Of a DNA stretch of 64,000 bases, positions 54,510 through 64,000 are shown piece by piece (position 1 is the first letter of the stretch; each line of letters opens with the position of its first letter). Made by a program: the position numbers and the translations under genes. Under the pieces are notes generated by a model. It did no database searches. It had not been told where the DNA came from and worked only from the letters and a program-made list of their open reading frames with translations. This stretch comes from Heterobilharzia americana (Eukaryota; Platyhelminthes; Trematoda; Strigeidida; Schistosomatidae): assembly GCA_944470555.2 (NCBI GenBank), contig OX104127.1:140510786-140574785 (forward strand), in the 5' to 3' direction.

Positions 54510-55115
54510 CTGTACAATTTCATTTACACATATTATTCAATTTCTACCAGTTAACATACAAATACACATTCATACCATCTGTTTTGACAGAGAAAAGAGT
54601 AATACTTGAAAGAAGGCGAATACTTGGACAACATCTTAATCCACTTATTGTGTGTTACACATAAGTGTGTAAATGCTTTCAGCAAGGCATCAATAAGGTA
54701 GCACACACACACATACACATGGTCTAACTATCGCACATGAAGTTTCTTTCTCCCCTGTCATATTAGTATGGAGTTTGGCTCAAGAAAAAGCTTTTGATCT
54801 GATCTCACTGAAGAATACTGTGCCTCAATATGTTTCCACTCCATCCTATCCCACTTCATCTTCTCTAACATGAATAATATTTACACATACCCCGTATACA
54901 TGTAAATTTCAGTATTTTTTATATCTCATAAGTGTGTTTTTGTATGTATGTACGTATTTGTACATTTGTGTGTGTATGCGTGTGGATGTGTAAATGTTTA
55001 GTATTACATAATTTAGTCTTGTTTGCCTGTATAAAAACTACCTATCAGGATATCTTATATATACATATTGTATAAAAGTGTGAATTATCAAACCAATAAA
55101 TGTACAAGTCAGTTT
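54510..55115 (+). other. Probable 3' untranslated region of the guanylate cyclase
   Basis: This non-coding, AT-rich stretch follows the stop codon and runs to just past the first good AATAAA. It contains short CA and TG/TA runs. The extent is inferred from the poly(A) signal only. Confidence 0.6.
55095..55100 (+). terminator. Candidate polyadenylation signal AATAAA
   Basis: A canonical AATAAA lies about 590 bases after the stop codon and is followed by a T-rich stretch (TTTTTCAAAAATTTT, then TTTCTTTCTTTG) about 15-40 bases downstream. Another AATAAA at 56662-56667 could serve a longer transcript. Confidence 0.55.
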
Positions 55116-57580
55116 TTCAAAAATTTTATTTCTTTCTTTGTTTTATAAATGTGATGGATGTAGACAAATATTTTGACTAGAAAATTATTTCTTTCCATAA
55201 AGTTTATGAAGGAGATTATGTAACTTTTCCTGGTGTTGTTGTCTTTCATTTCCATTCTTTGTTTGTATATATGTATGTATGTTTGCGTGTGTGCGCGTGT
55301 GTAAGTATGTGTGTGTGTATGTTTGATGTTTACTCTTTACTTGCTTCTCTTTTGGCATTCCTTTATAAACAGTTATGATTGTTGTTTTGCTTTATTGTTG
55401 CTCCCGCCATTATCGTTTCCGTTGAGATTCCACTGAGATTGTCTGTCACCGGTTCACTAAACAATCTTCAGCTCATTCCCATATCTTTTTATTATCATCA
55501 GAACAAACAACCAAGCACAATAAAACTTGACCATGAATATGTTTGTATATATACATATATGTTTTTTTTTGTGTATTGTTGAAACTGTTACTTCGTATCA
55601 TGTCGGTAGACTTCAGGTGAAGTGTAATATAAATCAAGTCTTTTGATTTTTCATTACTGCTGATATGTGATAAGTATCTTCGTGAACACTACTTAACACT
55701 TACTGAACACATCATACAAAAAGGACGGGGGGGGGTGTTAAGCAGTGGGCGGACGCAATGAAGGAATCATTTCGGTTGAGGATGCCCTAGAAAAAGAAGT
55801 ATTATCCTTACTTCACTATTCTCACATTCGTTTTGGTTTCTTCCTCCATCTTGTAAAACATCACTAGTCTCCTTGTATATGGAGTGTGAAATGTTTAATG
55901 ATCATTATTATTATTACTACTATTATTAGATTTATTATATTTTGTATAGTAATATTCTCAGTAGTCTCTGTCTCAGCAGTGCTTTACACTAAATCCTTCA
56001 TTCCCACTATAGAGATAGATGAATTGTCGGCTGTAAATTGCACTTGCTTAAATGTTTGTTTTTTTATTCATTCTGCGTTTATTTCTCTTTTTTCTACAGC
56101 CTTAGGTGAAGTGCTATCGTCATCGTCATAATTATCATCGTTTTTAAGAAATTTTTTTATCTTCTTCTTGTTCAAATACCTACTCATCATAAATGAAAAG
56201 ATTTTTTTAGTCACTGTGTATATGTGTACGTTATCGGCTATGTTAGTGCAAGTCTCTTCTCTTTATGAATGATTTTGTCTCTTTTCAAAAGTGTTTCATT
56301 AATTACAACCTTTGATTACAAAATGCAATTTCAAATAAGTTCAATTTGTTGATAGAAGGAATGTTACTGATCTTTGCTTCATTTTTCTTTTATTCTTATA
56401 ACGTTTTGTCTCATTGTTACCTAATTTCCTTAAAATTATTTTGTACATTTCACTTTGTCTATTTCTACATATCTTTGTCCATATATTTTGTTTGCTTTCT
56501 ATTGGTTCATTCAAATGTGTACCTATGCGTGGGTGTGTGTGTATGAGCATTTGTTTGCAGGTATGTACGCATGCACTTGAGGTTTCCCATTTGCATGTGT
56601 CTGTGTGGATATGTACCTGAAATAGTCACTTCGTTCATCTTATTCACAATGTATTAGAAAAAATAAAACAAATGTCGATTTTTCTTTTAAAAATAATCTC
56701 ATCTTTTCTCTTTTACTGGATCGATTTTTTTTATCAATTGATTTTCTTCCCTCTTCTCTTTACCCTCATTAACATTTTCACCCTTGATATATGTACACTT
56801 TTTGTTGTTACACAGTATGTACAATATGTACATGTTTATTTGTTTGGTTGTTTGTTGTGTACGTGTATGTGTGTATTTTGTGTCTTAATGCGAGAAACCA
56901 AATGGAACAATGGAACACATGTCGTGAATATCCTCAAATGACGCTTAGAACATAGAGAATAATAATAAAAATACCAGTTACAACACCAGAGGAATTAAGG
57001 AGAGTTCGTGAAAACACAATCTAACTGTGTTTTCATATGGTTCAACAGATATGTACATTTACAGAAATATATATTTTAACTGAGAATTTCATACATGTCA
57101 TTTTTATCATTACTTACTGTTATCATCAACAATTGGATTGAATGAAGAAAATAATAGTCTATATTTCGTGTTGCTAACTTGTCTTCTGGTCATCACTATT
57201 AGGGTGATTCTATAATATCAAAAGTGGTTGTGGTTAGAAAGGGAAAAAATAACCACCGAGACATAACCTTAACAGTCCTCGGAAAGTTTACGGCGAACAT
57301 CAAACTACTTACGAGTAGCATAAAGTTGTCGACTAAAATATAGACCTCGTATGACTGAACTGCTGCATCAATTTGAATTAAAAATGCCGTTTACAGAAAA
57401 AAATGGAGAAGTGTGAGGAGTTACGGTGAATTGCGTTTAATGGAAATTACCTTGGGACTCTAGAAACCTGAAACACTTCACTATAGGGTAATTCATATAG
57501 GGAGTTTACCTCAACACTACTGCAATTTTGAAAATAGGAAACACGTCATTATTTTAAACTAGGAAATTAAATTTTCTCGC
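55116..57580 (+). other. T-rich gene-flanking stretch without recognised gene
   Basis: The + strand is strikingly rich in T with TG/TA-type low complexity, for example around 55260-55320 and 56340-56880. Several short open frames here are by-products of that bias and look like artificial hydrophobic peptides. It may be an extended 3' UTR or simple sequence. No repeat family was recognised. Confidence 0.4.
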
Positions 57581-57589
57581 CTCAATACT

Positions 57590-58040
57590 ACCGGATATTC
57601 CTCATGTTCCATTTGTCTTGGTGACAAATAGTGGAATCCTCGACGTGCGTTTCGTCCTGTTTGGTAATTGTCAGCTGGATGTACCTACATCCCAATAACT
57701 GATGTTATTCCCACCAAGACTTGAATCCAGTACCTTATCGCTTCAAACGCTAAATTACAAGTATCAAGGCAACAACTGATACTCTTTGTACAAGAGGTGG
57801 CTGTCGTACTCCAGTGGCCTAGTACATATCGCTCTGGAATTTGAAGCGATTAGTCCTAGGTTTGAGTCCTAGTGAGAAAAATATCACTCACTGGGGTGCA
57901 GGTACATCCAACTGACGAGTCCCAAGTAGAAAGAAACGCACATCCTGGATTCCTCTGCTAACCACAACCAAGTAAATCACCATAATAAATATTCAGGTAA
58001 TATCTAGGCATCCGTATAGGAGCCTATATGGCAATACTAA
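57590..58040. repeat. HHR-SINE family I head-to-head pair
   Basis: Minus copy 57590-57790 (HHR core CTGACAATT, inactive) and plus copy 57795-58040 (CTGACGAG and GAAA kept, but stem II mispaired). The tRNA-like heads face each other. Confidence 0.68.
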
Positions 58041-59400
58041 TTAAAAGAAAGGTGATGGAAGAGTGGAAAATTTGACTTTTCTGTTGGAGGAATGTATCAA
58101 AAAAAATCGTAGTCAATATATCCTGTTATTTTAATGGATAAGTGGATTATGCCTTGGAATGGAGTTGACTGAGTTTTTTCTGGAGACATACGACACTTTC
58201 CCGTTGAAACGCTAGATTGCTTAGTTCAAGGAATAGAGAAAAAAAGAGACAATTTAGCAAAGAAAGTTTTCCCCAATAATATCGTTTTCTAAGACTATAT
58301 ATACTTTAGTATTCATTACATCATAAACACAACAGTCTGTTTATTGAACAATAGGGCCTAGTTGCATCATTTGGCAAGCTGGTGTCTAGAACTAAAATCA
58401 ATACTCCAAAGAAGTTACTTAGTAATCCCTTAGACAATGTAAATAACGAGAAAGGTGAAGAGTTTGAGAAGCTAAAAATCGTTGGTAGACGGAAATTGCG
58501 ATGGTTGAGTGTCCACTTGATAGATGTAAGAAGTTGAGAAGAAAGAAAAGTCATAATGAAGGTGATAATAGCAGACTAATGAGTTGCAGTGAGGTCGAAA
58601 AAGTAAAGGGGAGATAATGTGGACCATAGTAACATAAGAGATCAAGCCTGAAAAGTGAATCGCCAGTACTTCTGCCACGCATAACGTTGAAAGCGTACTT
58701 GTTTTAAAATTTCCCCTTTGCCTTTGTAAGTAACACTGACTCTGGTGAAGTTATATGCTCACATGTAACCAAATGCTTAAGACTGAACTGTTAATTGATT
58801 TACATTCTTCCCTCAACAACCATGCAAGATGGTACCCAGAGATACGTTTGGGAAGTGCACGCTTTGTGAAACCTTTATAACTAGCTCCATATGATGAAGT
58901 TAGTTTGCAGACCCTACTGCAGTGTCAGTTTGTCCTTAACGCACCTGGGAACTGATGCGATGACAGGAGCTGATTTGTAGCTTCGAGGAAAAGTGTTTTT
59001 CTTCAGCGACTCAGGCAGCTGTTTTCAACAATCTGCCGCCGTATCACCTTTGAAATCAATATTCATAATAAGTCTTCTTTGGAGCTGTTAGTACTCCTCC
59101 CTATTCTGTTTGCTCAACTTCGGGTAGATCGAATACTGTATGAGTTCTCAATCACAGATTGAACATAAATTCAGTCAATCGTGATTTAATTTTATCGATA
59201 ATATTCAGTATGTAGCGCTTCAAAGAACGATGATTTGGACAAATATGATTTCGAAGCAAACTTTTCGAATACTACTTCAGATATTCGCATTTATTTACAC
59301 AGCTTTTGAAGAAACTTATTGAAAGAAGTCAATTTAATACTGTATAGTGAAGTAGGGAAAAGAGAACTGACCAAACATATCATCACTTTATTATGACACT
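58041..59400. other. Stretch without recognised features
   Basis: No conserved open frame, RNA gene or known repeat family was seen. Some blocks resemble 14.05-14.5 kb loosely (GTCATAATGAAGGTG versus GCCATAATGAAAGTG), so it may be an old dispersed repeat. Confidence 0.3.
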
Positions 59401-59850
59401 TGTAATTTCCCGTTGATATACAGGGCCGAACTGTTGCAAGATACGCTCCTATGCGGATGCCTCGATACTACCAGATATTTATGATATTATATTGATCTTG
59501 GTAACTAGCAGAGGAATTCAGGATGCTCATCTCGTCCTATTGGAGACCCATTAGTCAGCTGGATGTACCTCGACTCCAGTGACTGATGTTGTTCTCGCTA
59601 GGATTCAAAACCAGTACCCATCGCTTCAAACGTCAAAGCGTTATCCACTGAAACAATGGGACACGATAGGCACCTCTTGTGTAACCAGTATCAGTTGTTG
59701 TTTGATACTTGTAATTCCCCTTGAGTGTACAGGGCCAAACTGCTCGACTTGTGTTCCTATGTGGATGGCTTGGTACATCTAGCTGACGGGTACCAAATTG
59801 AACGAAACGCGCGTCCTAGACTCCTGTGGTAGTCATCAAGTTCAACATGA
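59400..59850. repeat. HHR-SINE family I head-to-head pair
   Basis: Minus copy about 59400-59690 (HHR decayed) and plus HHR piece about 59690-59850 (CTGACGGG, GAAA kept). Neither core is complete. Confidence 0.62.
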
Positions 59851-60335
59851 TATCATCACTTTGCTCCTTATGTAGTGTCAGAGATAATACAGTTGCATAG
59901 GAAGTATAAAAAATCTACTCATTCTACATTGTTACTGCTTTGATGTAAACACTCATTAGATCTGAAGCTTTAAGAAAGGAATTAACTTTCTCGACAACAG
60001 TTGTACTTGTGTACTTGTAAACCAGCTAAATCTCAGAATGATTTTCTGTAATTTAGTCGATTTTTTTAAAAACTATGTTTTCTCCTCTCGGCTTACTCGA
60101 TGAGATTTACGCAGGGGGTAGATTTTGCTATTAATTAAGAGAGACAAGCATATAATAATGAGGTCAAACGAATTCTTGTTTTCTCATTTACTGAGCAGTT
60201 ATTTGCCTTCTGCCAAAGTCTACCGTATAGGAATAGATACGTGTAGCTGACACTAGCTATATCTTTGGTCCAAATCTGATTCAGTTGAACTAGATTTCCC
60301 CTTGAATAAAACACCTACCGAATATATTGTTACTT

Positions 60336-61299
60336 CAGGATGGGATCATTCAAGAAAGTATACGAAGCGAGAAGAGGGGCATACGCAGTTTGATCGATGA
60401 AAAGACCCTAGAAGATTTGGATTTTGCCGATGATGATTTGTGTCTAATATCGCACAAACTCGAAGATCTACAGGTAAAAACTAACAAGTTGACAGAAGAG
60501 GCAGGGCAGCGAAAACGGGACTTCAATCGAATGTAGAGAAGAGAGAGTTGATCAAGATACACAAACAACAACAAGCACCAGTCACCGTCAGCGGGAAAAA
60601 CCTAAAGAAAATAGTCTCTTTCACCTACCTAGGCAGGCAGCATCGTTTCAACGACGGGTGACACAGATGAGGATGTCAAAACCAGGATCGGAAAATCAAG
60701 ATAGGCTTTCAATAATCTGAAATCAGTGTGAAGATCTACTGCACTACACACCACTCAGCACGAAGCGTGAACAACATCTGGATTTTCAACACTAATGTCA
60801 GTCAAGTCAGTGCTTCCAAGTGATGGTTAGGGGACTTGGCAGCGCGTCACGAAAAGCACTTCCAACAAACTACAGACATTCATCAACAGCTGCCGCCTAC
60901 GCTCACTCGATACTGAAGATCGATCAAACGGCCACAATAATAAAAATAAGCAACATGGAACTCATGGTAGCCGGCGACGAACCAACCAACCAAGAAGCTA
61001 TCGCCCAACAAATATGCAGCAGAAGAAAGTAGAGATGGACTGGATTAGATCTACACTGAGAAGACGGTTTGTGGACATCACGCACCACGCCAGACCGTCG
61101 AGTGGAACCCAAATGGGAAGCAATTAGTTGGGTGTTCCGGCGAGGGTGACATAGAGGAGATGGTGTGAGGAAGAAATGAAAGCTTGCGGGCAGTCATGGC
61201 GCTAGGTGAAGAAGACTGCAGAGAAGATGGTGAAATGGCGACGTGCTACTGAAGCCCTATTTTCCACCAAGAGCCTAAAAGACAAATAATAATAATAAT
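60336..61299 (+). mobile_element. RTE-clade non-LTR retrotransposon, 5'-truncated and degenerate
   Basis: It starts inside the RT shortly before the catalytic region (LDFADDD, about 60415-60437) and follows the other RTE copies to the 3' end CCTATTTTCCACCAAGAGCC and a TAA-type tail at 61284-61299. Frameshifts are frequent. No duplication was found at its ends. Confidence 0.8.
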
Positions 61300-61534
61300 T
61301 TCTGTCTTGTGAGTGGTATCTGTACTCCGCATAAAACTGTACTGACATAACTTGAAGGTGAGAATGATGAGTTTCTAATCATATCTGTCTGTTAAAATAA
61401 CGTTATTCATGCAAACGTTTGACTAAACTCAAATTGTTGTAAACCTGATTCGTGCGTTATACTTATTCTATACTTTTCCCAAGGAAACATTCCATCGATG
61501 AGTGCAAACAGTTTTACATAATCCAACCAAATAA

Positions 61535-62050
61535 TGATAGATAGTGGCTAGCAATGGAATCCAGGATGAACGTTTCGTCCTATTTAGGACTCGTCAACTG
61601 GATGTACATGCATTCCAGTGAGTGATGTTGTTACCACCGGGGTTCAGACTCCAGAGCGATCGCTTCAAACGCCAGAGCGTTATCCACTACACCACCTAGC
61701 CACGATAGCCACTTGTTGTGCGACGGGTATAGTTTTTAGTATTATCGCTTGCATTATACTATCGTTGATTGGACCAAATTGATCGATCACTTCTAGCTTT
61801 TGGGCTCCTGTGCGGCTCCGAGTCCGAATGGCGATGGGAAAAACATCACTCACTGGGAAGCTGGTACATCCAGCTGACGAGTCCCAGATAGGAAGAAATG
61901 AGCATTCTGGATCCCACTGCCAGCCACTATCCATCATTACTATAATTAGAACACAGGTAATATCAAGACATCCGCACATGAGTCCATATGCTAGTAGAGA
62001 TGGATCAATTCGGTCCAATCAACGAGGATATAACACAAGCAATTATACTA
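61535..62050. repeat. HHR-SINE family I inverted composite
   Basis: A minus HHR (61556-61610, C3 changed to T, otherwise well kept) and its tRNA-like head are followed by a minus tail piece (61735-61813), then a plus HHR and tail (61814-62050). The tail pieces 61735-61813 and 61970-62050 are inverted copies. The segment CACTTGTTGTGCGACGGG also occurs next to the Penelope arms at 15.4 and 46.5 kb. Confidence 0.65.
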
Positions 62051-62654
62051 ATCAACCAAGTGGTAGAAATTTTGATAGATCAGTTACACGAAAGAAACAA
62101 GTATGGATTGCTTTCATTCATCATCAGTGATTAGCTGTTGTCATATATCTCAGGAAATTTCTCGTTGATTTATTGACTATAAAACTTTACTAATCATTGT
62201 TATTAACGATACACTTTGGCATAATTAAAAATGGTTACAATAAACCACCTGATCTAAATATTCTACCCTTTCTTTTCTACCTTTCAAGGACTTTAAGTGT
62301 TAAAAAAATCAATAAATACTGCATAAAATGGAACAGAAAAATTAAGTGCACTGAATAACTTTTGTTAACGATATTCATTAAAAAAACTATTTTATTATAT
62401 ATTCATCGTTGAACAGTTGTGGTACACGCGTTGTTCAAAAGAAAAACTTGGAGGGAAAAAAAGAGAGGCTTTCATCCTTCAATGCATCTAAATCACCCCA
62501 GTATTGATAGGAATATAAATCATCCTATATGGCTTGATAATCAGAAATGCACAAATTACACTTCCACTTCTAGGATGAAGTAAGTGGACTTGTAGATACT
62601 GTTTCCATAACTTTTTTAAATGAATTACTTGAAAGTTGAAAATGATACTATTTA

Positions 62655-63025
62655 CTTTAGAAGTAGTATTCATCATGGACTGACATCAGTTGGGGAACCA
62701 TTGAAAATCTGGGAGTACTGGACAGCCGGCTAGGAATCAATCTTAGAACCTTCAGGTTTCACGACGAACGCGTTGACCATTCAACCACTGGGTCGGTTTC
62801 CAGTGGTTCAAAATTTCCAACTTCTGTCAATTCATGACATAGCGTGACTGTCACCCAAGGTCTTCAGCTGGTATCCGCTTCACCTCCGACTGGTTGACCC
62901 CAAAGGTCACAGCTTCTCATTAGAGCTTCATGATATCCACCTGGAAGCAAGTCACTAATGAGCACTATACAGTAACGTATTTTTGAGATGATGTCAGTCC
63001 ATGATGAATACTACTTCTAAATTAA
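62655..63025 (-). mobile_element. Foldback-HHR family II element with 33-bp terminal inverted repeats
   Basis: The termini 62656-62688 and 62989-63021 are perfect inverted repeats (key part GTATTCATCATGGACTGACA). Inside is a tRNA-like head in minus orientation (about 62725-62800). The HHR module has been lost by a deletion at about 62725. No transposase is present, so it is non-autonomous. Confidence 0.75.
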
Positions 63026-63510
63026 AAAATTCCTATTCATCTCAAAAATATAATTTGTCTGTTATTAAATTGTCAAGTTAACCAGTATCTAGAAGAAAAC
63101 TAGTTTACCGACCACGAAACGAGTTATAATCAGCTGATTCTCTTCAATACCTCTTGCTGAAAATAGCTTTTTCCCCTATGTACACAGTCGTCCGTTGGTT
63201 GATCAGCTTAAGTTGCTTACTAAAGATTTAGCTGATGATTTTCAATTGATTGTCACTGATCATTATTTGTACAGTCTTACTGGTTAAGTGCCAACCTTGA
63301 TCGGTAAAGTATAAGGGTACAACTTATTACAATCTTTGTAGATGCATGGGTTTGTAATCAGTTGGTAAGAAGATTTTCTTAGTAAATTTTTTTTCTCCAC
63401 CTTTAGTGAACCATATGTATGCAGATTAGTTTAGATAAGCATAATAAACTTTTATCAAAACAGTGTTTATGCTTCTGAGATTTATTGTGACTAGTCGAAA
63501 TCACCGATGA

Positions 63511-63660
63511 GGAAGTTACTCAGGTATCAACAAGTATTACACAGATATGTTGGTCGATTTACACGAATTTACGGAAGATACATTTGCAAAACGTTTTATT
63601 CTACAACGTCAAAAAGGATTTATAATAACTCATTGTGCTTGGCATCAAATTATTTCTTAG
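63511..63660 (+). other. Unassigned open segment, possible exon or chance frame
   Basis: A frame open from 63511 to the stop at 63658 reads TDMLVDLHEFTEDTFAKRF and continues to HCAWHQIIS. Its composition resembles real coding sequence more than the other short frames nearby, and a possible acceptor (TTACTCAG at 63516-63523) precedes it. No family was recognised. Confidence 0.2.
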
Positions 63661-63758
63661 ACACCGAATTCATTTTTGAGATGAATGGGGATTTTTTAAT
63701 TTAAAAGTAGTATTCATCATGGACTGACATCAGTTGGGGAATCATTGGAAATCTGGGA

Positions 63759-63806
63759 GCACTGGACAGCTGTTTCGTCCTAGTATGGGACTCCTCAGCA
63801 GTAAGC
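63759..63806 (-). ncRNA. Hammerhead ribozyme, intact (family II consensus-like)
   Basis: On the minus strand: TTACTG/CAGTGC stem I, CTGAGGA, stem II GTCC/GGAC with loop CATACTA-side bases, GAAA, stem III ACA/TGT with loop GC, then GTC. No core change and no stem mismatch apart from the distal end of stem I. Confidence 0.75.
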
Positions 63807-63954
63807 ATCTACGACCCGGCTAGGGTTCGAACTCAGGGCCTTGTCGTGAATTGACAGAAGTTGGAAATTGTGAACCACTGGGAACCGACCCAGTGACTGA
63901 GTGATTATCGCGTTCGCAGTGAAACCTGAGTTTGATCCCTAGCCGGGTTGTGGG

Positions 63955-64000
63955 TGGGTACTGCTGAGGAGTCCCATACTAGACGAAACAGCTGTCCAGT
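63955..64000 (+). ncRNA. Hammerhead ribozyme, one-base deletion in stem II (family II)
   Basis: CTGAGGA, GAAA, stem III ACA/TGT and GTC are intact, and stem I pairs within the visible part. One G is missing from the 3' strand of stem II, leaving about three pairs. The window ends just after the cleavage site. Confidence 0.55.

Larger units (their letters stand above)
63704..64000. repeat. Foldback-HHR family II head-to-head pair, cut by the window end
   Basis: A minus copy (terminus, intact HHR, truncated head) at 63704-63840 abuts a plus copy (tRNA-like head about 63885-63945, then HHR). The pair can fold into a long hairpin. The right terminus lies outside the window. Confidence 0.72.

Noticed and set aside
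56341..56941. Several hydrophobic frames resembling membrane proteins
   Set aside because: They arise from T-rich composition, in which Phe, Leu and Ile codons dominate, with no conserved motif.

Overview
The window looks like a schistosome (Schistosoma sp., trematode) nuclear genome segment. The evidence is its AT-rich composition, very long introns, and a dense interspersed-repeat load: tRNA-headed SINEs carrying hammerhead ribozymes (HHRs; the class of the schistosome Sm-alpha satellite), RTE-type and CR1-like non-LTR retrotransposons, and a Penelope-like element. The species cannot be fixed from the sequence alone.

The only convincing host gene is a receptor-type (particulate) guanylate cyclase on the + strand. 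Eleven coding exons from about 29 to the stop at 54509 join in one open frame. In order they encode the kinase-homology pseudokinase domain, the coiled-coil linker, the complete cyclase catalytic domain and a Ser/Pro/Gln-rich C-terminal tail. The extracellular ligand-binding domain and membrane span must lie upstream of base 1. Ten introns make up about 96% of the locus (1.3 to 12.1 kb each). One of them, intron 1, has a GC-AG boundary.

Intron layout: intron 2 (1770-13015) holds a 3.05-kb RTE element on the minus strand inserted into an older CR1-like element, with a 14-bp target-site duplication. It also holds several HHR-SINEs, two of them with core-intact ribozymes in the sense orientation. 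Intron 3 holds a hybrid of a Penelope terminal arm and an RTE tail. Intron 4 holds a degenerate CR1-like reverse transcriptase. Intron 5 holds an array of alternating inverted repeats (25.4-26.5 kb) and two RTE copies, one with a 13-bp target-site duplication. Intron 7 holds CR1-like fragments and a Penelope-like element with a reverse transcriptase, a GIY-YIG remnant and inverted terminal arms. Intron 10 holds a near-identical inverted copy of the intron-7 CR1 fragment.

Downstream of the gene (54.5-57 kb) the + strand is T-rich and carries poly(A) signals. The rest (57.5-64 kb) is SINE pairs, another RTE 3' end, and two foldback elements of an HHR-bearing family. No protein-coding host gene was recognised there; one short unassigned open segment at 63.5 kb is noted.

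The most interesting aspect is the ribozyme content. At least three distinct tRNA-headed repeat families carry a hammerhead module, intact or decayed. One of them also has terminal inverted repeats, and one is joined to the arms of the Penelope-like element.
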